Source: JAWPMT01 sp965267435
GTDB taxonomy: Bacteria; Bacteroidota; Bacteroidia; Cytophagales; Cyclobacteriaceae
Direction: 5' to 3'
Assembly (NCBI GenBank): GCA_965267435.1
Contig: OZ253960.1
Coordinates: 1,116,001 to 1,180,000 of the forward strand
Length of the DNA: 64,000 nt
Shown: positions 53,178 to 61,205 of the stretch, in pieces
How the letters are laid out: every line of letters begins with the position of its first letter
Numbering within the stretch: position 1 is the stretch's first letter
Position numbers and translations under genes: made by a program
Notes under the pieces: model-generated
What the model was told of the DNA's origin: nothing
Database searches by the model: none
Seen by the model: the letters and a program-made list of their open reading frames with translations, nothing else

Positions 53178-54164
53178 ATGTCTAAGGCGGAGAAATACCT
53201 ACCGTTCCTCCTGGCCGCATTAGTACCAGTGATTGGGGCGATCAACAATCCAGTCAGTCGTCCGATGTCAGCTGGTCCCGCCGGGCTTCTTCTGTACGTA
53301 GAGATTGTTTCAGTACTGCTGGTGATCTGGTACCTCAATAGATGGCTTATTGGCGCCACTAAGGAAATCAGCAACCTCGCTGGCCGGATTTTTTCAATAA
53401 TTGGCGCCAATCTGCTACTGATAATGAGCGTCACTTTATTTGACTACTGGCTAATCCCGAAAGGTGTAACAGCTAATCAGCCCATAGGGCTGGTCGTTTT
53501 CCGTCTGTCATTGGTAGCCTGGATCTTCAACATGATCCTCAGAGTTTTCCATGCTCAAAGGGAAAGCGCAGCCCTGAAGCTCCAGAACCTTTCTCTGCAA
53601 GCAGAAAATCTCAAATTTGAAGTAGATGTGCTCAAGCAGCAGATCAACCCCCACTTCCTTTTCAATAGCCTCAATACCCTCCTGGACCTGATCGAAGGTG
53701 ATCCAACCACCGCGGCCAAATACACGAGGACCTTCTCCAATCTTTACCGGGTGGTACTAAAGAGCAGCCAATACGACTTTGTCCCCCTGGCTGATGAGCT
53801 TAAGTTCCTCAACGACTATTGGAGCTTGTTGAAGATGCGGTTTCACGATGCGATCGACTTGCAGCTAGCAATCTCCGATGACAAGATGCAGGCATTGATT
53901 CCGCCATTGAGTTTACAGTTCCTCATTGAAAATGCCGTGAAGCACAATGAGGCCTCCAGGCGCGTTCCATTAACCGTCACTATCACCGAGGAAGACGACG
54001 CGCTGATCATCCGTAATTCGCTGCAACCAAAGCCGTACCCGGTCATCAGCGAAAAAGTGGGATTAAAAAACCTCCAGAAGCGTTTCTCGGTTTTACATGA
54101 GCCGATACAGTACGGGATCGTCGATGATAACTTTCGAGTGAGAGTACCTTTGAAAATCACATGA
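53178..54164 (+). CDS. LytS-type sensor histidine kinase
   Basis: This 328-residue protein has four hydrophobic segments in the first 125 residues, a short coiled coil, then the His_kinase domain with phosphoacceptor His159 in QQINPHFLFNSLNTLLDLIE. An ATPase domain follows with LQFLIENAVKHNEAS as N box and KVGLKNLQKRF in place of the G2 region. The gene overlaps the LytTR regulator gene by 4 bp (ATGA). Confidence 0.92.
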   Translation: MSKAEKYLPFLLAALVPVIGAINNPVSRPMSAGPAGLLLYVEIVSVLLVIWYLNRWLIGATKEISNLAGRIFSIIGANLLLIMSVTLFDYWLIPKGVTANQPIGLVVFRLSLVAWIFNMILRVFHAQRESAALKLQNLSLQAENLKFEVDVLKQQINPHFLFNSLNTLLDLIEGDPTTAAKYTRTFSNLYRVVLKSSQYDFVPLADELKFLNDYWSLLKMRFHDAIDLQLAISDDKMQALIPPLSLQFLIENAVKHNEASRRVPLTVTITEEDDALIIRNSLQPKPYPVISEKVGLKNLQKRFSVLHEPIQYGIVDDNFRVRVPLKIT

Positions 54165-54940
54165 TGATGGTCAAGAGGATAAGAACACTGATTGTCGAAG
54201 ACGAGGACGCTGCAGTTAACCGACTGAAGAAGGAATTCAGACAGTTGCGGGATGTAGCGATGGATATCCTCCATGTCTCAGACAGCGTAGCAGATGTAGT
54301 GTCCTGGTTAGAAGAAGGCAATAGCGTAGATCTTATATTCATGGATATTCAGCTGACGGACGGCCTCAGCTTTGAGATATTCAGGCAGATCGACGTGCCC
54401 TGTCCAGTGATTTTCACAACGGCTTTCGACGAATATGCGATTCAGGCTTTCAAGGTCAATAGCATTGACTATTTGCTGAAGCCCATCGATCCTCAGGAGC
54501 TACAGGGTGCCATCGATCGGTACCAGAAGCTCCCGTCCAACAATGGGCAAGAGCAGTTGAACCAACTGGTACAGTTGGCATCAGAATTTCGACCCACTGC
54601 CCATCGTTCGAGTTTCCTGGTGTCCTATCGCCAGAAGATGCTGATGATCGATGTGAATGAGGTGGCGTACTTCTTCATCAAGGAGCGAGGCGTGTTCTTG
54701 AGAAGGAAAGACGGTACAGAGTACGTACTGGATTTCTTCCTCGACGATCTCGAGCAGCAACTGGAACCTGCGAAGTTCTTCCGGGCCAATCGTCAATACC
54801 TTGTCGCACGGTCAGCGATCCGGGAAATCGAGCCTTACTTCAATGGGAGATTGGTCTTAACCGTGGAACCACAAGCGAAGGAACCAGTGATCATCAGCAA
54901 GGAGCGGACTCCGCAATTCAAGAAATGGGCAAACTACTAG
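54161..54940 (+). CDS. LytTR-type response regulator
   Basis: This 259-residue protein has a receiver domain with Asp62 (LIFMDIQLTDG) and Lys in LLKPIDPQ. A C-terminal LytTR DNA-binding domain (about 150-255) follows with FLVSYRQKMLMIDVNEVAYFFIKERGVFL and FFRANRQYLVARSAIREIEPY. LytTR proteins bind direct repeats about 21 bp apart. The downstream TonB receptor operon is a possible target, now separated by the inserted four-helix-bundle element. Confidence 0.93.
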   Translation: MMMVKRIRTLIVEDEDAAVNRLKKEFRQLRDVAMDILHVSDSVADVVSWLEEGNSVDLIFMDIQLTDGLSFEIFRQIDVPCPVIFTTAFDEYAIQAFKVNSIDYLLKPIDPQELQGAIDRYQKLPSNNGQEQLNQLVQLASEFRPTAHRSSFLVSYRQKMLMIDVNEVAYFFIKERGVFLRRKDGTEYVLDFFLDDLEQQLEPAKFFRANRQYLVARSAIREIEPYFNGRLVLTVEPQAKEPVIISKERTPQFKKWANY

Positions 54941-54953
54941 GGAGCTCCTAATT

Positions 54954-55398
54954 TTGAATGTTGAATGCAGAAATGGTGAATTAGCCTTTTGGTTGCTGAC
55001 GAACAGAATCCAATGAGAGAGCCTAAAGAAAATGTTATAGTCGATAAGTCCTTTGCATTTGCGTTGAGGATCGTAAAGACCTACGTCCAACTAAAAGAAC
55101 AGCGGGAATTCGTTTTGGCGAAGCAGTTGCTTAGGAGTGGCACGAGCATTGGCGCCAACGTCCAGGAGGCAACCGCGGCATATAGCAAGAGAGACTTCGC
55201 CTCGAAAATGTCAATTGCATCCAAAGAAGCGCGGGAAACTAAATACTGGTTGAGGCTGATTCAAGAAAGTCAAGTGGTGAAGGTTGACCTGGCTGATCTA
55301 ATTGAAGATGTTGATGAGCTTATTCGAATTCTAACGTCAATCGTTAAGAGTGCCCAGAATCGGTGAAGCAGTCTGAGATGTTCTCATTCAACATTCAA
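54954..55398. mobile_element. Putative small inverted-repeat element carrying a four-helix-bundle gene
   Basis: Perfect 14-bp inverted repeats TTGAATGTTGAATG (54954-54967) and CATTCAACATTCAA (55385-55398) bound a 445-bp segment that contains only the four-helix-bundle gene. The same heptamers form the gene-free hairpin at 41826. No transposase is present, so movement would need help in trans. Mobility is inferred. Confidence 0.55.
55013..55366 (+). CDS. Four-helix-bundle protein (23S rRNA IVP family)
   Basis: This 117-residue protein (MREPKENVIVDKSFAFALRIVKTYVQLKEQREFVLAKQLLRSGTSIGANVQEATAAYSKRDFASKMSIASKEARETKYWLRLI) matches the family first found inside 23S rRNA intervening sequences. The hallmark RSGTSIGANVQEA segment is intact. 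In Bacteroidota such genes are scattered outside rRNA and have no established role. It is flanked by 14-bp inverted repeats of TTGAATG units, which sets it apart from its neighbours. Confidence 0.92.
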   Translation: MREPKENVIVDKSFAFALRIVKTYVQLKEQREFVLAKQLLRSGTSIGANVQEATAAYSKRDFASKMSIASKEARETKYWLRLIQESQVVKVDLADLIEDVDELIRILTSIVKSAQNR

Positions 55399-55542
55399 GA
55401 ATTCATCATTTACCATTCTGATATGCTTCTATTCTCAGTTCTCTAATTCCCCTGAATGAGTCGTTTCAGTTACCAAATAGTCAGGTTCAGCGAGTTTTGA
55501 TTTCATTACTATTGATAAAAAAGCCGTATTTGTGCATCTAGA

Positions 55543-57951
55543 ATGAGACCACTTGTGCAAAGCAGACAACTACCAAAAACAATTTCACCACTGAGAGGCA
55601 TGATACTTGGGTTATCCTTGCTTGCGACGTTTGCAAGTAATGGCCAATCTACAGTCTCAGGTAAAGTCGTAGAAAAAGGATCGGGAGAACCTCTTCCTTA
55701 CGCGACCGTCACGATTGCAGGGACCAACGATGGCGTCCTGACGAATCTCGATGGGTTTTTTAGCCTGGTGAACATAGATGCTGAAAACTCCTCGATCGAA
55801 GTCCGATATGTGGGCTTCAATACGCTGACAATGGATCTGCGTGGCGCTGGGAATACCCTCGTGCTGGAATTAGAGCCGCTTAAGCAAGAATTGGAAGAGG
55901 TGGTGGTTACTGCCAACGCCTACAAGGTCTTTGATGCTACATCCGGTATCAGTACCACCACCATGTCCACGAAACAATTGGCGCTACTGCCAAGTGTAGG
56001 AGAGCCTGATATCTTTCGTTCGCTCCAGATGTTGCCGGGTATTAGCAGCACGAATGAGAACTCCTCGGGGCTCTATATCCGTGGGGGCACGCCTGACCAA
56101 AACCTGACGCTATTGGATGGCATGACTGTGTACAAGGTGGATCATTTCTTTGGGTTTCTTAGTGCGTTCAATACCAATGCCATTAAAGATGTGCGGCTGT
56201 ACCGAGGGGCATTTCCAGCGAAGTACGGTGGCAGGACCTCTGGTGTAGTAGAATTGACCGGCAAAACCGGAAGCTTCGAGAAAGTACAGGGAGGGGTCAA
56301 CCTCAGCCTACTCAGCTTTGGTGGGTACCTCGAAGTACCAGTAGGCAAGAAACTCTCACTGATGGTGGCTGGTCGACGATCGTATACAGAGATCATTCAG
56401 GGCGGGCTCTACAAGGACCTGATTGACAACCTGGGGAGCAATAACCTGGCAGGGACGCCATTGGAGAATGCCACCAACATCACCACAGAACCCAACTTCT
56501 ATTTCTTCGACTGGAACAGCAAGCTCTCCTTTCGACCCTCGGACAAGGATATGATCACCCTTAGCACCTACAATGGCAAGGATTACCTTGACGAATCTCA
56601 GAATCTCAATCTCCCAATTGGGGATCAAGGAATAGAATTAGACCTCTTTTTGGACGAGCAGACCGACTGGGGCAATCGCGGGATATCCACTAAGTGGTCC
56701 AGGCAATGGAGCCCGCAGTGGTACTCCAATATTTTGGTGGCGGGTACTGAATACTTCAGCAATTACGACCGGGATGCAGAGCTGATCGTACAGCAGCCAG
56801 ACTCGATTCTACTGGAAGGCAGTCGTCGCACGCTTGAGGAGAACCTCGTGACCGATCTGAGTGTGCGAGCAGATGTGGAGTGGCAGATCAGTTTGAAGTC
56901 CAAAGCGGAATTTGGTGTGTCATACACTCACAATGATATTGATTATGACAACGTCCGGGACGACACCGTCACCCTGCTTACCCGTGCTCAGGAGGCCAAC
57001 CTGACGTCTTTTTATGTTTCCAATGAAAGTGGGATAGGAGATCGGCTGAAGGTAATGGCCGGCTTACGCTTCTCCAAGTACGAGTTTGAAGATGGAGTAC
57101 TGCTCGAACCGCGGCTGAACCTGAGCTACGACCTCACTTCACGTATCAAGCTAAAGGCTGCTTACGGAAGACACTATCAATTTGCCAACCAGATTGTGAA
57201 CCAGAATATTTCTGAGGGTTCCAGGGAGTTTTGGCTGCTCGCAGATGGTGATCTTATTGATCTGGGTAGTGCGACGCACTACGTGGCGGGAGCGTCTTAC
57301 GAGGTCGACAACTGGCTGTTTGACGTGGAAACTTATTACAAGGATCTGGATGGCATCACAGAGTTTTCGCTCCAGTTTCGCCGCGGCATCAATGATGAAG
57401 TCGAGGAACTCTTCCGAACGGGGGATGGTGTGACTAAAGGCATGGAGTTTCTCATTCAGAAAAAGCAGGGGATGTACACGGGCTGGGTTTCTTACACGCT
57501 CAACGATATTCAGCAGACCTTTCCGGACCTCAACGATGGCTTTCCTTTCAGGCCGCTGCACTACCAGCGTCATGAGTTCAAGATGGTCCATGCGGTGGAA
57601 GTAGAGGAGTGGAACCTATCTGCCAATTTCATATATGGTTCCGGCAAGCCCTTCTCAGAGCCCGCGAATCGATACCAGATTGAGCTTCTGGACGGACGCA
57701 CATTAGAATACATTGGGCTGGGGGCCAAGAACGCTTCCTACAATCCCGCTTACATCCGGGTCGATGTGTCGGCCCATTATGGGTTTGAAGTAGGGAAGGC
57801 GGATGCGAGCATCGGCCTGTCGCTGTTCAACCTCTTCAATCGTCAAAACATCTGGTATACCGAGTACGATTTTGGCCAATCGCCACCGCTTATCAATCAA
57901 ATCAACTACCTGGGCTTTACGCCCAACTTACTCGTGTCCGTCAAATTCTGA
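55543..57951 (+). CDS. TonB-dependent receptor with carboxypeptidase-regulatory-like domain
   Basis: This 802-residue protein has a signal peptide (core MILGLSLLATFASNGQ at about 20-36), a CarboxypepD_reg-like domain (37-118; VSGKVVEKGSGEPLPYATVTIAGTNDGVLTNLDGFFSL), a plug (about 125-235; SGLYIRGGTPDQNLTLLDGMTVY) and a 22-strand-type barrel ending in ...LLVSVKF. The next gene, 5 bp on, is a DUF4249 lipoprotein, a frequent partner. The pair is SusC/D-like in arrangement but not a true glycan Sus pair. The substrate is unknown. Confidence 0.92.
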   Translation: MRPLVQSRQLPKTISPLRGMILGLSLLATFASNGQSTVSGKVVEKGSGEPLPYATVTIAGTNDGVLTNLDGFFSLVNIDAENSSIEVRYVGFNTLTMDLRGAGNTLVLELEPLKQELEEVVVTANAYKVFDATSGISTTTMSTKQLALLPSVGEPDIFRSLQMLPGISSTNENSSGLYIRGGTPDQNLTLLDGMTVYKVDHFFGFLSAFNTNAIKDVRLYRGAFPAKYGGRTSGVVELTGKTGSFEKVQGGVNLSLLSFGGYLEVPVGKKLSLMVAGRRSYTEIIQGGLYKDLIDNLGSNNLAGTPLENATNITTEPNFYFFDWNSKLSFRPSDKDMITLSTYNGKDYLDESQNLNLPIGDQGIELDLFLDEQTDWGNRGISTKWSRQWSPQWYSNILVAGTEYFSNYDRDAELIVQQPDSILLEGSRRTLEENLVTDLSVRADVEWQISLKSKAEFGVSYTHNDIDYDNVRDDTVTLLTRAQEANLTSFYVSNESGIGDRLKVMAGLRFSKYEFEDGVLLEPRLNLSYDLTSRIKLKAAYGRHYQFANQIVNQNISEGSREFWLLADGDLIDLGSATHYVAGASYEVDNWLFDVETYYKDLDGITEFSLQFRRGINDEVEELFRTGDGVTKGMEFLIQKKQGMYTGWVSYTLNDIQQTFPDLNDGFPFRPLHYQRHEFKMVHAVEVEEWNLSANFIYGSGKPFSEPANRYQIELLDGRTLEYIGLGAKNASYNPAYIRVDVSAHYGFEVGKADASIGLSLFNLFNRQNIWYTEYDFGQSPPLINQINYLGFTPNLLVSVKF

Positions 57952-57956
57952 TAGAG

Positions 57957-58793
57957 ATGAAACTAAGAACGATATACGCGCTCTTGACCTTAGCACTCCT
58001 TTTGGGTTGCGAAGACCTGGAGATCCCCAATGCAGATCAGTTTGTGATTGAGGCATTCATCACTGCAGGCCAACCTATCAATGATATCAAGATCAAGGAA
58101 ACAGCCTCTCTCGATGCCGATTCTCTGCCTGATGTGCCTATTACTGGTGCAGAGGTCCGTCTACTCTCTGGAGGTGAAGAGGTGTTCCTGAATTACAATC
58201 CTGAAACCAAGAAATACTACGCCGAGGACAGCGACTTCGAGATTGTGAATTTCGAGGAGTATAGCATTGAGATTCGCGCCGATGGGACGACTGCAACGGC
58301 CACGACGGTGGTGCCAGAGCCTCCGACCGGCCTCCAAATGACAGACTCAGTATTGATCGTTCCCCAGCTTTTTTTGACTTTTGGCCTTCGCGAGCAAATC
58401 GAGGAGTTGTTCGCCAATGAAAGGATTACACTGACTTGGGATAGTATTCCTGGCCGGTCCTTTTTCGTCGTGATAGAGAGAAAGGAGGACGAACCAGACC
58501 AGATATTACCGGCGGAAGTGCCTGCTGAGAGCCTGGAACTGCTCTCGTCTTTTCGCTTCATTTCCGAGCCGTCTCCAATTCCCTCTTTCGATATCATCGC
58601 CGTGGCTCTGGAGGGGTATGGTCGGCATATAGCCAAGGTCTATACGGTCAATGAGGAATACGTCGATCTTTTCAATAGTGCAGTGCAGGATTCCCGCGAC
58701 CTCAACGAGCCACCTTCGAACATCGCCAATGGCCTGGGTATCTTCACAGCATTTGCCGTGGATAGTCTGGAGTTTGAGTTGCGAAGGAATTAG
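57957..58793 (+). CDS. DUF4249 family outer-membrane lipoprotein
   Basis: This 278-residue lipoprotein (MKLRTIYALLTLALLLGCEDLEIPNADQFVIEAFITAGQPINDIKIKET) shows the family start IEAFITAG and an Ig-like beta domain with TGAEVRLLSGGEE. DUF4249 proteins sit beside TonB receptors in Bacteroidota and are presumed surface partners. It is co-transcribed with the receptor, as the gap is only 5 bp. Confidence 0.92.
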   Translation: MKLRTIYALLTLALLLGCEDLEIPNADQFVIEAFITAGQPINDIKIKETASLDADSLPDVPITGAEVRLLSGGEEVFLNYNPETKKYYAEDSDFEIVNFEEYSIEIRADGTTATATTVVPEPPTGLQMTDSVLIVPQLFLTFGLREQIEELFANERITLTWDSIPGRSFFVVIERKEDEPDQILPAEVPAESLELLSSFRFISEPSPIPSFDIIAVALEGYGRHIAKVYTVNEEYVDLFNSAVQDSRDLNEPPSNIANGLGIFTAFAVDSLEFELRRN

Positions 58794-58998
58794 ATCAATT
58801 AGCCCGTACCTTTTAGGTTTCTATGCACTTTTCTCAGTGGCCAATTGGTTTCTCTCATTTGTCTGGACACTGTCAGAATAAGTGGAGTCGCGTCCCGTTC
58901 ATGACTGCCACCAGGAAGAGACAGCAGATTGTCATTTGACTGTGGCAATCAAGGCATTATATTCGGGCATTGTACCAAAAAGCGTTTAGGTATCACTG

Positions 58999-60132
58999 AT
59001 GAGAGTATTACAAATCGCACTCATACTGATTGCCGGCATGTCCTCGGCCAGCCTGGCACAATCAGTAAGAACTGAAAATTATGCAGTCATACCATTCTGG
59101 GAATCACCAATCATTCCCTTCCGGGGTGCTAGCCCTATTTCCGAGGAAGTTTCAAAGGGCCTGTTGCACTTTGAACTGGATTATGATTCGCTCAATAGGG
59201 TGATTCAAGCATCCGTTAAGATCGGTGATCATCTAAAGGCATTCGAAGGTTTTTCAAAATATCAGATCCACGCGCCTCTCACCAAAGTAGATTTTGATAC
59301 GAATAGGGAGATACACAGTTTCTATGATCATCTGGAGCAACCGATCACCGTCATGGGAGAGGTCTTCAAGAAGGTATATGATAAGGATGACTATGGACGG
59401 AATGTAAGGCTCAGATACTTTGACAAAGCAGGAAACGAAACTCCAAATTATTTTGGGTACGTTCGATATGAGTGGTCCTATGAGAGGGATGGTTCAGTAG
59501 TTGAGGAGCGATTTGATGTGGAAGGTCAATCCGGGCCACTGAGGGGCAGCTTCCAATTTATGCGGACACGTATAGCATTCGGGGCAGATGGGTACCCGAA
59601 CTTACTTCAGAATATCGATTCGGAAGGCGCCCTTGTCAATGCTCCCTCAGGCGCAGCCACATTCAAGTACTTTTATGATCAACAAGGACGCTTCGACCGC
59701 TGGGAGGTGTTTGACAAGGAAGGCAACCGGGCCATTGGGCCATCGAATACTTCCGGAGAACAGAACGTACACAAGGGCTACTACCTCGAATCCATCAACT
59801 TCTTCGACTCACTTTTCGCCCCCGTGGCACACTGGTCGGGAGCGGAGAAATGGCACCAGCAATATGATCGCTACGGCAATCGTACACGCCGATCCTTTCA
59901 AAGGGCAGATGGCACACTCATGAATGGTCACCGGGGTTATGCCGAGACCGTCACACAATGGTCAGAGGACGGCCGATGGTTGCTGGCGGAGTGGTTGCTT
60001 GATGCAGAGGGGATACCTGTCAATCACCCCAGCACAGGCTTAGCGAAAACCGAATATATACGAGACGTAGATGGTGCCCTCGTCGAGACCAGGAAATATG
60101 AATATCGCGAAGGAGATTATCGCCAACAGTGA
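58999..60132 (+). CDS. Secreted protein with YD/RHS-like repeat motifs
   Basis: This 377-residue protein has a signal peptide (MRVLQIALILIAGMSSASLAQ). The mature part carries several YDxxGN/R-type units (YDKDDYGRNVRLRYFDKAGNE, YDQQGRFDRWEVFDKEGNR, YDRYGNRTRRSFQRADG), recalling YD or WG-type beta repeats. No catalytic motif was found, so it is probably a surface or periplasmic binding protein. It is monocistronic, with a 205-bp gap from the DUF4249 gene. Confidence 0.75.
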   Translation: MRVLQIALILIAGMSSASLAQSVRTENYAVIPFWESPIIPFRGASPISEEVSKGLLHFELDYDSLNRVIQASVKIGDHLKAFEGFSKYQIHAPLTKVDFDTNREIHSFYDHLEQPITVMGEVFKKVYDKDDYGRNVRLRYFDKAGNETPNYFGYVRYEWSYERDGSVVEERFDVEGQSGPLRGSFQFMRTRIAFGADGYPNLLQNIDSEGALVNAPSGAATFKYFYDQQGRFDRWEVFDKEGNRAIGPSNTSGEQNVHKGYYLESINFFDSLFAPVAHWSGAEKWHQQYDRYGNRTRRSFQRADGTLMNGHRGYAETVTQWSEDGRWLLAEWLLDAEGIPVNHPSTGLAKTEYIRDVDGALVETRKYEYREGDYRQQ

Positions 60133-60248
60133 GGATCTTGAAGGAAAGCTGAGGATAGTCTGTAGAAAGCATGAAATTTTGCCTTTTTCTGTATTACTGA
60201 CTACAATCATCGTAGTACTTTGATATTTTAGTTGAAAGTATCAAACTC

Positions 60249-60653
60249 ATGAAAAAACTCACACTTTTTGCCTGTCTGCTATTTTTTGTTCTCATGACAG
60301 CTTTCGCCCAGCGCGAACCAGCCAAATTGCTATTGGTACCCACTGCGGATTCTGCCAGAGCAGTGGCCTACACACTGGATGCCTTGTCTGTCATCACGAC
60401 CAAGTGTCTGGGCTGTCATTCTCCAACAGGGCGCAGCGACAAAGCCCGCGAAGCGATGCAGTGGGAACTGCTGCAAAACATGGAAGGAGAGGAAGCACTA
60501 GGCATGCTGGATGAGATCGCAGAGGTGCTTGAAGAAGGCAAAATGCCTCCTGAGAAAATGGTTGAGCGCTACCCCAACATGAAACTCACCGACGAAGAAA
60601 CCCAAAAGCTTCAGACCTGGGTCGAAGGACTTTTTGCCAAATTGGAGGAATAG
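60249..60653 (+). CDS. Small exported c-type haem-binding protein
   Basis: This 134-residue protein has a signal peptide (MKKLTLFACLLFFVLMTAFAQ) and one haem-attachment motif, C53-LG-C56-H57. The C-terminal helices contain EEGKMPPEKMVERYPNMKLTDEE, in which a Met may serve as axial ligand. It pairs with the next gene, which has a second CxxCH. The two form an operon, spaced 2 bp, and may exchange electrons in the periplasm. Confidence 0.85.
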   Translation: MKKLTLFACLLFFVLMTAFAQREPAKLLLVPTADSARAVAYTLDALSVITTKCLGCHSPTGRSDKAREAMQWELLQNMEGEEALGMLDEIAEVLEEGKMPPEKMVERYPNMKLTDEETQKLQTWVEGLFAKLEE

Positions 60654-60655
60654 CA

Positions 60656-61096
60656 TTGGTCAAGAAGATACTGATTGTAGCGGCCGCTCTGGTAGTGATT
60701 CTGCAGTTCTTCCGGGGCGCACCTCCAGAGGTATCCGATGAGAATCCGGAGGATTTATTCGCCTCCGCAGAACTGTCTCCGGAGGTGAGCGCCGTACTGC
60801 GTGCGGCATGCTATGACTGCCACTCTAATGAAACGGTTTATCCGTGGTACTCGTACATTACTCCCTTTTCGTGGTTCATCTTTGACCATATACGGCATGG
60901 CCGGGATGAACTGAACTTCTCCGAGTGGGCCTCCATGCCTCAACGAAGGCAGAAGCGGAAGCTCAAGGAGCTCGTCGAAGAAGTGGAAGAGGGCGAAATG
61001 CCTCTCAAATCTTACACGCCATTGCACAGCGATGCGAGGCTGTCCGATGAACAGAAGGCGCTTCTTATTGAATGGGCAGAAACATACGGCCAATAG
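60656..61096 (+). CDS. Haem-binding domain membrane protein
   Basis: This 146-residue protein has an N-terminal TM helix or signal (about 3-20) and a haem-binding domain with C52-YD-C55-H56 and the conserved SNETVYPWYSYITPFSWFIFDHIRHGRDELNFSEW, plus GEMPLKSYTPLHSDARLS. The start is TTG at 60656, supported by TTGGAGGAA eight bases upstream inside the preceding gene. This family is widespread in Bacteroidota next to c-type cytochromes; the function is unproven. Confidence 0.88.
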   Translation: MVKKILIVAAALVVILQFFRGAPPEVSDENPEDLFASAELSPEVSAVLRAACYDCHSNETVYPWYSYITPFSWFIFDHIRHGRDELNFSEWASMPQRRQKRKLKELVEEVEEGEMPLKSYTPLHSDARLSDEQKALLIEWAETYGQ

Positions 61097-61150
61097 TCAA
61101 GTAAATATTAGAATCGTCCATAGAAATTATTGATAGTCAGCGAGAAATGT

Positions 61151-61188
61151 ATCAGTAGATCTAGTAATAATTTAATAGGTCTACTGAT
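61151..61188. other. Hairpin between convergent genes
   Basis: ATCAGTAGA (61151-61159) pairs with TCTACTGAT (61180-61188). The stem continues for four more base pairs, including one wobble, making a 13-bp stem with a 12-nt AT-rich loop. It lies between the haem-protein and permease stop codons and lacks a T-run on either side. It may act as a weak bidirectional terminator or mRNA stabiliser. Confidence 0.5.
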
Positions 61189-61205
61189 TCATTCATGGCT
61201 TTCTG

